Under the pieces are notes generated by a model. That model had not been told where the DNA came from. It was given only the letters and a program-made list of their open reading frames with translations, and did not search any database. This document shows, one piece after another, positions 17,576-26,374 of a stretch of DNA of 64,000 bases (positions are counted from its first letter, which is position 1; each line of letters opens with the position of its first letter). The DNA is from Pedobacter aquae. Lineage in GTDB: Bacteria > Bacteroidota > Bacteroidia > Sphingobacteriales > Sphingobacteriaceae. Location of the stretch: NCBI RefSeq assembly GCF_008195825.1, contig NZ_CP043329.1:2914001-2978000 (forward strand), written 5' to 3'. A program made the translations under genes and the position numbers.

Positions 17576-20476
17576 ATGAAGCATCTAACTTTATTTTTAT
17601 TCATATTCTCTATATCTACTATAACCGAAGCTCAAATAGGGCTTCCGCAGATAAATAACTACAGTTCATCTTTTTATAAAGCAGGTACACAAAACTGGAA
17701 AATAGATCAAGACAGAAATGGCATCATGTATTTTGCCAATAATGAAGGCTTGCTCTCTTACGATGGGCGTTATTGGAAACTTTATCCTTTACCGCATAGA
17801 ACCATTGTACGGTCGGTCAAAATACATCCCGATGGTAAAATTTATGTAGGTGGCCAAGATGAAATTGGCTATTTCTTTCCCAATGAGCATGGCGTTTTAA
17901 AGTTCCATTCGTTAAGAGAACTTATCCCAATGGCTGATAAGCAATTTGCTGATATCTGGAACATAGAAATCATTAACCAAGAGGTTTATTTTAGAACAAG
18001 ACCTAAGATTTTTCATTTTAAAGATGGTGCTTTTAGAGTTTATAAAGCAGAAGGCGCTTTTGAGTTTATAGGCAAAGTTAAAGACCAAGTTCTAGCTCAT
18101 GAAAACACTAAGGGTATATTATCTGTAAAAAATGGCGTTTGGAAAAACGTTTGCGAGCATCCAGATTTAAAGAGTGCTGTGGTTACAGCTATTCTACCTT
18201 ACCAAAAAGACACTTTATTGGTTACCACCTTAAAAAACGGACTGTATCTTTTACATCAAAACCAATTATCTAAATTGGCTTCTAAAGATGATGCTATTTT
18301 TTACAAGCATCGTATTAACTGTGCTTTAGAAGTTAATAAAGACTGGTACGCCTTTAGCACTGCCTCTGCCGGTTGTTTTATCGTTGATAAAAAAGGAAAT
18401 ATTGTACAAAGATTTACCGTTTCTGAAGGCTTGCAAAGAAATAATATTAGAAGTATTTTTAAAGATAAAAGCCAAAACCTTTGGCTAGGACTTGATGATG
18501 GTATAGATTTTTTAACGTTTAACACCGCTATTAAATACATTTATCCAGACCCGCTAAAGCAAACTACAGGCTATGCCACCCGTATTCTTGATCATCAATT
18601 ATATGTAGGAACTTCTAACGGTTTATATGTTTCGCCACTAAACCCCAATGTTAAAGATATTAGCTACAACAGCAATAAATTTAGCATCATCCCAAAGGTA
18701 CAAGGGCAAGTTTGGAACTTAAATGTATTAAACAACCAGCTTTTAGTGGCCCATGAAGAAGGTACTTTTTTGGTTAAAAATAATAGCGTAAGCCAGCTTT
18801 ACAATGCCCCAGGTACATGGATTTTTGAACCTACTTCCCCTTATTATCCTGCTAAAGAAATTATTGCCGGTACTTTTAACGGTCTACAACACATTGCTTA
18901 TGATCAAGGGAAATTCATCAATAAAGGCACTATTAAAGGTATTGATGAGTCTTTGAGATTTTTACTTTATGATAATAGCAGCAATACTTTCTGGGCTTCT
19001 CATCCTTATCGTGGTATTTATAGGTTTAAATTATCTGATGATAAAACCAGCATCTTAAAAACTTGGATTTATGGTGCAAAAGATGGTTTACCATCTCCAT
19101 TACATAATTATGTGGCAAGAATTAAAAATCGCATTGTAGTTGCCACGCTTCAAGGTATTTATGAGTTTGATGAAGCCCGTCAGAAATTCTCGCCTTCAAA
19201 GTTTTTTTCTCCTATTCTAAAAAAAACGTTTCAATATCTTAATGAAGACCAAGATGGAAACATCTGGTTTGTAAGCTATAAAAATGTTGGTGTGATAGAT
19301 TTCCAAAGGAAAGAAAAGGGTAAAAATTATACCATAGTTTATTTTCCTGGGCTTACTTCTAAAGTTTTGGCTGGCTTTGAGAATATTTACATCCACAACA
19401 AAGAAAACATTTTTATTGGCTCTAATACGGGCGTTATCCATATCAATTATCCAAAATATTTAGCCAATATAAGACCCTTAAATGTTCTGCTTACGCAAGT
19501 AAAAATATCTGGTAAAACAGATAGCACCATCTTTGGAGGTTATTTTTTAAACCAAGATAAGATTGCCCAAAAACAAGATAAAAAGCAAAAACCAGTGCTT
19601 GCTTACAAGGATAATTCTTTACATTTCGAGTACTCATCTACCCTATATGAGCAGCAACAGAATATAGAATACAGCTACCAATTGAAAGGTTTTGATAAAG
19701 AATGGTCGGCATGGAGTTCTAAAAGCGAGAAAGATTACACCAATATCCCTCATGGAAACTACACCTTTAAAGTTAAAGCCAGAAACAATTTAGGAAACGA
19801 GTCTCCGGTAAGCACCTTCTCATTTACCGTAGAACCAGCTTGGTACCAAAGCAACTTATTTTATTTTATTTGCTTCTTACTTTTAGCTGTTGCGATTTAT
19901 TTACTTATCCAAAGACAGAAAAAAATACACCTGAAAGAGCAAGAGTATTTAAAAAAGACCCACCAGCTAGAAATTGAGCATAACGAAAAAGAAATTGTAA
20001 AACTGCAAAACGAAAAACTTGAAGCCGATGTAAATTTCAAGAATAAAGAACTTGCCACAGCTACCATGCACCTGGTACAAAGAGGTAAATTATTAACCAA
20101 AATAAAAGAAGAGCTATTACCTATTGTAAAAGTTGAGGATGCTGAAAACGCTCCTGAAGAATTTAAGAGGATTTTAAGTTTATTGAATGAGGCTGAAAGA
20201 AACGACTCTGATTGGGAGCAGTTTGCCATACATTTTGACCATGTACATTCTAACTTTTTAACCAAGCTGAAAGAGAAATTTCCGGCTTTAAGCCCAAATG
20301 ATTTAAAACTTTGCGCCTATTTAAAAATGAACTTATCATCCAAAGAAATGGCCCAACTTATGAGCATCACCATAAGAGCTGTTGAAGTAAGCAGGTATAG
20401 GTTGCGTAAAAAACTAAATGTTTCATCAGATACCAATCTGTTTGATTATTTAATGGAGGCGGCACATAGCGAATAG
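17576..20476 (+). CDS. Membrane-spanning propeller / Y_Y_Y / LuxR-type HTH regulator of the PUL
   Basis: 966 residues with a signal peptide (ending ITEAQ). The periplasmic part, about 25-650, has repeated two-component-regulator-propeller strands such as NGIMYFANNEGLLSYDG, NLWLGLDDGIDFL and GNIWFVSYKNVGVID. A Y_Y_Y domain follows at about 690-755 (YSYQLKGFDKEWSAWS, FKVKARN). One membrane helix lies at about 760-780. After it come a cytoplasmic coiled coil and a C-terminal helix-turn-helix at about 902-951 (LSPNDLKLCAYLKMNLSSKE, AVEVSRYRLRKKL). There is no histidine-kinase domain, so it is not a classical HTCS. It probably senses glucan fragments in the periplasm and switches on the divergent susC operon directly. 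Confidence 0.9.
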   Translation: MKHLTLFLFIFSISTITEAQIGLPQINNYSSSFYKAGTQNWKIDQDRNGIMYFANNEGLLSYDGRYWKLYPLPHRTIVRSVKIHPDGKIYVGGQDEIGYFFPNEHGVLKFHSLRELIPMADKQFADIWNIEIINQEVYFRTRPKIFHFKDGAFRVYKAEGAFEFIGKVKDQVLAHENTKGILSVKNGVWKNVCEHPDLKSAVVTAILPYQKDTLLVTTLKNGLYLLHQNQLSKLASKDDAIFYKHRINCALEVNKDWYAFSTASAGCFIVDKKGNIVQRFTVSEGLQRNNIRSIFKDKSQNLWLGLDDGIDFLTFNTAIKYIYPDPLKQTTGYATRILDHQLYVGTSNGLYVSPLNPNVKDISYNSNKFSIIPKVQGQVWNLNVLNNQLLVAHEEGTFLVKNNSVSQLYNAPGTWIFEPTSPYYPAKEIIAGTFNGLQHIAYDQGKFINKGTIKGIDESLRFLLYDNSSNTFWASHPYRGIYRFKLSDDKTSILKTWIYGAKDGLPSPLHNYVARIKNRIVVATLQGIYEFDEARQKFSPSKFFSPILKKTFQYLNEDQDGNIWFVSYKNVGVIDFQRKEKGKNYTIVYFPGLTSKVLAGFENIYIHNKENIFIGSNTGVIHINYPKYLANIRPLNVLLTQVKISGKTDSTIFGGYFLNQDKIAQKQDKKQKPVLAYKDNSLHFEYSSTLYEQQQNIEYSYQLKGFDKEWSAWSSKSEKDYTNIPHGNYTFKVKARNNLGNESPVSTFSFTVEPAWYQSNLFYFICFLLLAVAIYLLIQRQKKIHLKEQEYLKKTHQLEIEHNEKEIVKLQNEKLEADVNFKNKELATATMHLVQRGKLLTKIKEELLPIVKVEDAENAPEEFKRILSLLNEAERNDSDWEQFAIHFDHVHSNFLTKLKEKFPALSPNDLKLCAYLKMNLSSKEMAQLMSITIRAVEVSRYRLRKKLNVSSDTNLFDYLMEAAHSE

Positions 20477-20546
20477 GCAAAGCTTTTAAAAAGAAACAAA
20501 TAGCCAAAATATGCGTTAATTTATTGTTTGATTAATCTTATATAAC

Positions 20547-20828
20547 ATGAAATGTCCTACTTGTAATGTTAACCTTTTAATTACCGATAGAAGCGGTGTA
20601 GAAATAGATTATTGCCCAGAGTGCCGTGGCGTATGGCTAGACCGCGGAGAACTAGATAAAATTATAGAGCGTTCTGCCTCTTTTGAACGCCCTCCGCAGC
20701 AAAACGACAGCTATAAAACTCAACAACCAAACGATAACTATAGGACTCAACAACATCATGATTACAAACATCATGACTATAGAAAGAAAAAGAAAGACTC
20801 TTTCTTAGGCGATTTATTTGATTTCTAA
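20547..20828 (+). CDS. zf-TFIIB-type zinc-ribbon small protein
   Basis: 93 residues. Two Cys pairs, CPTC at residues 3-6 and CPEC at about 27-30, frame IDYCPECRGVWLDRGELDKI, the signature of the zf-TFIIB family of bacterial zinc-binding proteins. The rest is a hydrophilic Gln/His/Tyr-rich tail with near-repeats (NDSYKTQQPNDNYRTQQ, HDYKHHDYRKKKK) and a short hydrophobic end SFLGDLFDF. The function of the family is unknown. The gene is monocistronic and convergent with carB, with a shared terminator between them. Confidence 0.88.
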   Translation: MKCPTCNVNLLITDRSGVEIDYCPECRGVWLDRGELDKIIERSASFERPPQQNDSYKTQQPNDNYRTQQHHDYKHHDYRKKKKDSFLGDLFDF

Positions 20829-20852
20829 AGCTTAAGATTTTCTAGAAAAATA

Positions 20853-20884
20853 AAAGAGCCATCTGCAAAAACAGATGGCTCTTT
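20853..20884. terminator. Bidirectional terminator between zinc-ribbon gene and carB
   Basis: Perfect 13-bp stem, AAAGAGCCATCTG at 20853-20865 with CAGATGGCTCTTT at 20872-20884, and a 6-nt A-rich loop. Poly-A lies on the left and T-rich sequence on the right, so it works for both convergent transcripts. Confidence 0.9.
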
Positions 20885-20903
20885 GTTTTACTTTAATCTC
20901 CTG

Positions 20904-23720
20904 TTATTTAGATAAATACATAGATTTCTCTTTGTATAACTGGATAAAATATGGGTCTTCTAAAGACTTAATGAAACGGATAGCTTCACCGGTTGATTTC
21001 ATCTCAGGACCTAATTCTTTCTGAATTTCAGGGAATTTATGGTGAGAGAAAACTGGTTCTTTAATAGCATAACCTTCTAACTTTCTTTCTATGGTAAAGT
21101 CTTTTAACTTTTTAGTACCTAACATCACTTTAGTTGCGATGTTGATATAAGGTACATCATAAGCCTTAGCAATAAAAGGAACCGTTCTTGATGCTCTAGG
21201 GTTTGCCTCTATCACATAAACATCCTCATTTTTAATAGCAAATTGGATATTCATCAAACCTCTTATATCTAAAGCTCTAGCAAGTTTTTCAGTATACTCT
21301 TCCATTTTAGCAATTACTCCTGCTGATAAGTTAAACGGAGGTAGAACCGAGAATGAATCTCCTGAGTGGATACCAGCAGGCTCAATATGCTCCATTAAAC
21401 CAATGATATGCACATCTTCACCATCAAAAATAGAATCTGATTCTGCCTCTTCTGCTCTGTCTAAGAAATGGTCAATTAAAACTCTGTTTCCTGGTAAATC
21501 TCCAAGTAACTTTACAACCGCTCTTTCTAAATCCTCATCGTTAATCACGATGCTCATGCCTTGGCCACCCAATACATAAGACGGACGAACCAATACCGGG
21601 TAACCTACTTCACTAGCTACTTTTATAGCTTCTTCAGCATCTTCTGCTACACCATAACGTGGATAAGGGATATTTAATTCTTTTAATAAATCAGAGAAAC
21701 GACCGCGGTCTTCGGCAATGTCCATATTATCATAAGAAGTACCTATAATTTTGATACCTTTCTCATGTAACTTTTCAGCCATTTTCAATGCTGTTTGGCC
21801 ACCAAGCTGCACAATTACACCTTCTGGTTTCTCTAAATCAATAATCTCTCTTACATGCTCCCAAAAAACAGGCTCGAAGTATAACTTATCTGCCATGTTA
21901 AAATCTGTAGATACCGTTTCTGGGTTACAGTTTACCATGATAGCTTCATAACCTTCTTGGCCAGCAGCAATTAAACCGTGTACACAAGAATAATCAAACT
22001 CTATACCTTGGCCAATACGGTTTGGACCAGAACCTAAAACAATGATTTTCTTTTTGTCTGATGGACGAGATTCATTTTCACCCTCGTAAGTAGAATAGTA
22101 GTATGGCGTTTGTGCCGGAAACTCTGCCGCACAAGTATCTACCATTTTATAAACTCGGTTTAAACCTAGTTCTTTTCTTCTATCGTAAACTTCATCTTCT
22201 GTTACATTACCTAAAATCCATGCAATTTGAACATCAGAGAAGCCTTTTTGCTTCACCGTAAGGAAAATATCTTTAGGGATATTGTTTAAGTTGTAGCGTT
22301 TAAGTTCTTGCTCTAAGGTTACCAATTCTTGTATTTGGTTTAAGAACCACTTATCTATTTTAGTAACTTTTCTTACTGATTCTATCGGCACACCCATTCT
22401 TAGAGCATCTTTGATAGCAAATAATCTATCCCAGCTTGGATGCTCTAGCTTGTGCATAATGTCTTCGATGTTGCGGTTTTCTCTGCCATCGGCACCTAAA
22501 CCTGCTCTACCAATTTCTAAAGACTGACAAGCTTTTTGTAATGCTTCAATAAAAGAACGACCAATAGCCATGACCTCACCTACAGATTTCATTTGTAAAC
22601 CAAGCTCGGTATTAGCGCCTTTAAATTTATCAAAATTCCAACGTGGAACTTTAACAATTACATAATCTATTGTAGGCTCAAAATAAGCCGAAGTTGTTTT
22701 GGTGATTTGATTTTCTAACTCGTCTAGATTGTAACCGATAGCCAATTTAGCAGCAATTTTCGCAATTGGATAACCCGTAGCTTTAGACGCTAAAGCTGAT
22801 GAACGAGAAACACGTGGATTAATTTCTATCGCAATGATTTCATCGTTAGCTGGGTTTACAGAGAATTGTACGTTACAACCGCCTGCAAAATTACCAATGG
22901 CCCTCATCATTTTGATGGCTTGGTTACGCATATCTTGGTAGCAACGGTCAGAAAGTGTCATCGCAGGAGCTACGGTAATAGAATCTCCGGTATGGATACC
23001 CATAGGATCGAAGTTTTCTATAGAACAGATGATGATAACGTTATCTTTATTATCTCTCAATAACTCTAACTCATATTCTTTCCAGCCTAATACAGCTTGC
23101 TCTACCAAAACCTCATGCGTAGGCGAAGCTTGTAAACCATGAGAAAGTGCTGCATCAAAATCTTCTTTTTTATGTACGAAACCACCTCCGTAACCTCCTA
23201 AAGTATAAGAAGGACGAATTACCAAAGGGAAACCAATTTCTTGTGCCGCTTCTTTACCTTCTAAGAAAGAGTTTGCGATTTTAGATTTTGCTACCCCAAT
23301 GCCAATATCAACCATTAGTTGTCTAAAGGCTTCGCGGTTTTCTGTTTTCTCTATGGCAGCAGTATCAACACCAACAATTCTTACATTATATTTTTCCCAA
23401 ATACCACGCTCTTCTGCCTCTATAGCTAGGTTTAGCGCTGTTTGACCACCCATAGTAGGTAAAACCGCATCAATTTTACGTTCTTGTAAAATCTCTTCTA
23501 TAGAAGCTACAGTTAAAGGTTTTAAATAAACATGGTCTGCAATAACCTTATCCGTCATGATGGTTGCCGGATTTGAGTTGATGATGGAAACCTCAATACC
23601 TTCGTCTTTTAAAGATAAAGCGGCTTGTGAACCAGCATAATCAAATTCGCAAGCTTGACCGATAATAATAGGACCAGATCCGATGATCAGGATGGATTTA
23701 ATGGAAGTATCTTTTGGCAT
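20904..23720 (-). CDS. carB: Carbamoyl-phosphate synthase large subunit
   Basis: 938 residues. It makes carbamoyl phosphate from bicarbonate, ATP and glutamine-derived ammonia for pyrimidine and arginine synthesis. Both duplicated halves are present: the N-half begins KSILIIGSGPIIIGQACEFDY with the ATP-grasp block RPSYTLGGYGGG, and the C-half begins KIIVLGSGPNRIGQGIEFDY with RPSYVLGGQGMS. NINPRVSRS-type loops appear as EINPRVSRSSALASKATG and EANPRASRT. The protein stops at SMYLSK soon after the second ATP-grasp domain. It therefore lacks the roughly 130-residue C-terminal allosteric (MGS-like) domain of the 1073-residue E. coli enzyme, and UMP/ornithine control via that domain is not expected. 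The leader carries a promoter and hairpin. Confidence 0.97.
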   Translation of the reverse strand: MPKDTSIKSILIIGSGPIIIGQACEFDYAGSQAALSLKDEGIEVSIINSNPATIMTDKVIADHVYLKPLTVASIEEILQERKIDAVLPTMGGQTALNLAIEAEERGIWEKYNVRIVGVDTAAIEKTENREAFRQLMVDIGIGVAKSKIANSFLEGKEAAQEIGFPLVIRPSYTLGGYGGGFVHKKEDFDAALSHGLQASPTHEVLVEQAVLGWKEYELELLRDNKDNVIIICSIENFDPMGIHTGDSITVAPAMTLSDRCYQDMRNQAIKMMRAIGNFAGGCNVQFSVNPANDEIIAIEINPRVSRSSALASKATGYPIAKIAAKLAIGYNLDELENQITKTTSAYFEPTIDYVIVKVPRWNFDKFKGANTELGLQMKSVGEVMAIGRSFIEALQKACQSLEIGRAGLGADGRENRNIEDIMHKLEHPSWDRLFAIKDALRMGVPIESVRKVTKIDKWFLNQIQELVTLEQELKRYNLNNIPKDIFLTVKQKGFSDVQIAWILGNVTEDEVYDRRKELGLNRVYKMVDTCAAEFPAQTPYYYSTYEGENESRPSDKKKIIVLGSGPNRIGQGIEFDYSCVHGLIAAGQEGYEAIMVNCNPETVSTDFNMADKLYFEPVFWEHVREIIDLEKPEGVIVQLGGQTALKMAEKLHEKGIKIIGTSYDNMDIAEDRGRFSDLLKELNIPYPRYGVAEDAEEAIKVASEVGYPVLVRPSYVLGGQGMSIVINDEDLERAVVKLLGDLPGNRVLIDHFLDRAEEAESDSIFDGEDVHIIGLMEHIEPAGIHSGDSFSVLPPFNLSAGVIAKMEEYTEKLARALDIRGLMNIQFAIKNEDVYVIEANPRASRTVPFIAKAYDVPYINIATKVMLGTKKLKDFTIERKLEGYAIKEPVFSHHKFPEIQKELGPEMKSTGEAIRFIKSLEDPYFIQLYKEKSMYLSK

Positions 23721-23766
23721 GTGCGTAAATTATTTGTGGGTTTTCTTACGCGATAAAAAAGAAAAA

Positions 23767-23784
23767 CCCGACTTGTTTGTCGGG
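23767..23784 (-). terminator. Hairpin with U-tract in the carB leader (possible attenuator)
   Basis: On the minus strand CCCGAC (23784-23779) and GTCGGG (23772-23767) form a 6-bp GC stem with a 6-nt loop, followed by TTTTTCTTTTTT. It lies between a -7-like element and the carB start codon. It is either an attenuator or the terminator of an upstream minus-strand gene lost in the rearrangement to the right. Confidence 0.6.
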
Positions 23785-23787
23785 ATG

Positions 23788-23795
23788 CAAAGATA
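23788..23795 (-). promoter_or_regulatory. Candidate carB -7 promoter element (TATCTTTG)
   Basis: The minus strand reads TATCTTTG, an exact match to the Bacteroidota TAnnTTTG -7 consensus, about 68 bp before the carB start. No convincing TTTG -33 element is seen at the usual spacing. If it is used, transcription would start just before the hairpin at 23767-23784. Confidence 0.45.
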
Positions 23796-23998
23796 GAAAA
23801 ATTGTGCTTATTTATTATCTTTTTTTGTAATTTATGATGATGGTTGAATTACAAAATATAATTCTTGTATTTTCAATAGTAAGAAGACGCTTATCAAGCT
23901 AATATAACCTTTAAAATAGTATTATGATACACTAATATAAAAGTTAACTTCAAAACTTTTGTTGATGTTATTTTTAATTTTTGAATAATCAATTTAAA

Positions 23999-24583
23999 AT
24001 GATATGCACCTCCTATAAAAAAAATATTGAAAGTTATTTATTAATCCTAATCACTTCCTTTTGTCTTCTTAACACTAATTGGTTTATCTATCCAACTCAA
24101 ACTGCATACTATTTGTTTTCTTTTGGATCAGGTATAATACTTATTACAACTATTATAACTTTACTTTTCAAAAATAATAGTATAATCTATAATGCTTATG
24201 TTCTACCAATTCTACTACTAGTTTTATACTCATTTCTTCATGGAATATTGGTTAAAAATCAAGGAATCATTAGCTGGCATTATTACTATTTCACAATAGG
24301 TTGCTTTTTTATTGCTAGTTATATATTAGCATATCACAAAAGAGTTAATTTTAATACAATTGAAGTAGGTTTTATTATTTTATCGGTAATAGAAGCATTT
24401 GTTTTTTACAATTTATAGGTTATACAAAAAGTAATAGTATCTATTTAGATATTAGTGGTAGCTGGGTAAATCCTAATGTAACTGCAATGTTTATAGCACT
24501 TACTTTTCCAATTGTATTTTTAAGATATATAGAATGTTCTTCTAAGATAAAATTGCTATTTGGCTCTACTATACTAACTTAAG
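23999..24583 (+). pseudogene. O-antigen-ligase-like membrane protein, truncated and frameshifted fragment
   Basis: The first part, from the ATG at 23999, encodes several membrane helices and stops at 24416-24418. A second frame continues QFIGYTKSNSIYLDISGS...WVNPNVTAMFIALTFPIVF up to 24583. One extra T in the T6 run at 24402-24407 joins them. The joined product resembles the start of the ligase-like protein at 37816-39675; compare NPNVTAMFIALTFPIVF with NPNVIAMFLALSLPSVF, and the neighbouring IEAFV/LQF with FESIICLLQY. The remaining C-terminal two thirds are missing, and IS982-like sequence begins right after. It is a decayed, rearranged paralogue. Confidence 0.75.
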
Positions 24584-24907
24584 TTCGGGATAAGAAAGGG
24601 TAGATTAATTTAGGTTATTTTAAAATATAATTATCTGATTATAAGATAATTAAGCATATTTTATTATATTTAAGTACTTAAAGACAACATCATATGCTTA
24701 CTATTGATAAAATTAATGAAATTTTCGTTAAAGTTGACGATTTCTGCAAAGAATTTGAAACTGAAATAGCTAAACACCAATTGGCGGCAGGCAATTATAA
24801 AATAAGAAACCGCAAATCTTCACTTTCAGATAGTGAAATCATAACCATTCTTATTGCCTTTCACAGTGGTCATTTTACCAATCTTAAACACTTTTATTTA
24901 GGGCATA
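24584..24907 (+). mobile_element. Truncated IS982-family insertion sequence, left part only
   Basis: It holds about 110 bp of upstream sequence (AAGTTCGGGATAAG near the left end) and the first 70 or so codons of an IS982 transposase. Homology then ends abruptly at about 24907, where a displaced gene fragment begins. No right end or matching terminal inverted repeat could be found, so the left boundary is approximate and the element is not autonomous. Confidence 0.65.
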
Positions 24908-24957
24908 TCTTAAAGCCTCTGGCTTTGCACTGTCAAACCTGCTTAAGCTTGGGCTAG
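24694..24957 (+). pseudogene. IS982-family transposase, N-terminal fragment with foreign tail
   Basis: The ORF starts LTIDKINEIFVKVDDFCKEF and continues NRKSSLSDSEIITILIAFHS, then FKHFYLGHI, which is the conserved N-terminal region of IS982 transposases. From about 24908 the frame reads antisense through the copied fragment of the 35.4-36.2 kb gene and stops at 24957. The last 16 or so residues are therefore not transposase, and the DDE catalytic residues are lost. About 70 of roughly 300 residues remain. Confidence 0.8.
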
Positions 24958-25155
24958 TTGTTGGTAAATCTTTTCCAAAGCGATCTTTCTTTACCAACTT
25001 TCCTAGGTTATAATTAAACATTTGTCTAATTACAACTACACTATCCAAACCGCCATCTAGTCCTCTCTTTTTAATGCTCTGCCATGAGTCCTGCGCCCAG
25101 CCCAGTGCTGTAGCCCTATTTAATTCTATAAGTAAACTTGTGTATTGTTCATCTT
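24908..25155 (-). repeat. Displaced 248-bp copy of the 3' part of the 289-aa exported-protein gene
   Basis: This segment aligns without gaps to 35430-35677. Reading the minus strand it encodes DEQYTSLLIELNRATALGWA and LSRFDSAKPEAL with only a few substitutions against the intact protein. Both ends are abrupt: truncated IS982 on the left, unrelated sequence on the right. It has neither the gene's start nor its stop, so it is a non-functional fragment left by recombination. Confidence 0.85.
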
Positions 25156-25435
25156 TCAATTGTGTTGTAGCCCCCTTTTTAGTATATATCTCAGGTTTAG
25201 ATAAAGTATCTGAATTGCTTACTTTATCTCATTTGTCATACACGAAAATTCATTTAAGCTCAAGATCAACTGTTTCTGTGACTCTACATCAAGTCTCTCG
25301 TATGATTATAATGATTTATCAAATAAATTACATGTATGGTTATTAAAGTTAAAAAAGAAAAAACGTTATGAAGCACATAAAAAATAGCTATTGAGTTTCT
25401 TAAACAAACTCAATAGCTATTACTGTTGAAAACAT
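25156..25435. other. Unassigned remnant sequence between gene fragment and small secreted gene
   Basis: No complete gene is visible. One plus-strand frame ends YDYNDLSNKLHVWLLKLKKK, then KRYEAHKK and a stop at about 25387. This could be the C-terminus of a lost gene, but I do not recognise it. The right end holds the terminator hairpin of the next minus-strand gene. Confidence 0.4.
25383..25421 (-). terminator. Strong hairpin terminator after the 25.4-kb small secreted gene
   Basis: Perfect 16-bp stem AATAGCTATTGAGTTT / AAACTCAATAGCTATT with a 7-nt loop. On the minus strand it is followed by TTTTTTATG, a U-tract. It ends the minus-strand island transcript. Confidence 0.85.
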
Positions 25436-25833
25436 TTATTCTTTTTTCAAAATACAGAGAATAGGAATGTAATATTCACCGCTTGGTTTATTAATTATCT
25501 CCCATTTTATTTCTGCTGCATTAATTATCGTGATTTTTGCTGTACCCGATGTATTACTAAATTGACTTATGAAGTTTACAATTATTTCTGTTTGATTATT
25601 AATAACACCGGTAATTGTTACCATATTCGGATCGTCAGGAGCATCTATTTTTTTCCCATTTTGTTGAATAGAAATATGGTTGCCAGATAAATTAAATCCG
25701 TTTTGATTTAGGTTAAGAATAAAGTCAGTACGGGATGTTGAGTCTCTCCAAACTCCTTGTAAATTTATACTTTGCGTATATGCATTCATATTAACAAAAA
25801 TATGAGCGTAAGTAAAATGATTAGATTTTTCAT
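25436..25833 (-). pseudogene. Small exported 'GxW' beta-rich protein, signal peptide frameshifted
   Basis: The ATG at 25831-25833 opens a typical signal peptide (MKNLIILLTLIF) that reaches a stop at 25786-25788. The body, MNAYTQSINLQGVWRDS..., lies in the next frame. One extra base in the A5 run at 25796-25800 fuses them into a normal secreted protein of about 132 residues. After cleavage near AYTQ it begins with INLQGVW, like the DILAGIW start of the tandem family at 28.3-30.6 kb. A lipocalin-like or DUF6705-like beta barrel is possible. It is the last gene of the island's minus-strand run, after the GH19 gene and another small exported gene. The function is unknown; an immunity role is inferred from context. 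Confidence 0.6.
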
Positions 25834-25929
25834 GATTTTAGTCGCAATTAACATCGCCAGTTTTTACTTTAATTATTGACCTAAAAATTTAAAAAGCGGT
25901 TTCCTAAAAAATATATGTAGTAGAAATCG

Positions 25930-26364
25930 CTATTGTTTAATAAAAACCTGCACTCCTCCTTCGTCAATTACACTTAAAGAAAGATGAGTATTAGTAATTC
26001 CGTTAATTAAATAACAACTTACATCTGTATTATCGTTAATGTTGATTGTCTTTAAGTATCGTGTATGATTCTCAACTGGCACAGTTATGCCACATTGTGG
26101 AGTTGAATTAGATATGGAAAAACTACAGGTATCGGTTCCCGCACCAGTATAAATAGAATAAAGCGTACTATCATTCTTAAATTCTAATCTCCAAAGGTTA
26201 TCGTTTTGTGAAACCCACGTACCTATTATTGTAGAGTCTTGTCTGATAATAGGAGACTTAAAAGTGCCAACAGTTAGGTTTTGACCCTTAAAGGAAACTA
26301 AACTTTGAGTTAGAATAAGAATTACGATGACGCTTTTTAATTTGTTTATTGAAAACCTTTTCAT
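25930..26364 (-). CDS. Small exported protein downstream of the GH19 gene (candidate immunity protein)
   Basis: About 144 residues from the ATG at 26364 (an earlier ATG at 26382 would overlap the GH19 stop). A signal-like N-terminus (INKLKSVIVILILTQSLVSF) precedes a small beta-rich domain with STIIGTWVSQNDNLWRLEF, the GTW motif common to lipocalin-like domains. Two Cys (in TDTCSF and PQCGIT) could form a disulfide. No catalytic motif is visible. It starts 10 bp after the stop of the GH19 lysozyme/chitinase-like gene. That tight coupling and likely periplasmic location fit an immunity protein against that hydrolase, which is inference only. Confidence 0.65.
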   Translation of the reverse strand: MKRFSINKLKSVIVILILTQSLVSFKGQNLTVGTFKSPIIRQDSTIIGTWVSQNDNLWRLEFKNDSTLYSIYTGAGTDTCSFSISNSTPQCGITVPVENHTRYLKTININDNTDVSCYLINGITNTHLSLSVIDEGGVQVFIKQ

Positions 26365-26374
26365 AAAATCATTT

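Noticed and set aside
24694-24957. Complete IS982 transposase
   Set aside because: Only about 70 N-terminal codons are IS982-like; the tail is antisense of another gene and the catalytic residues are absent.
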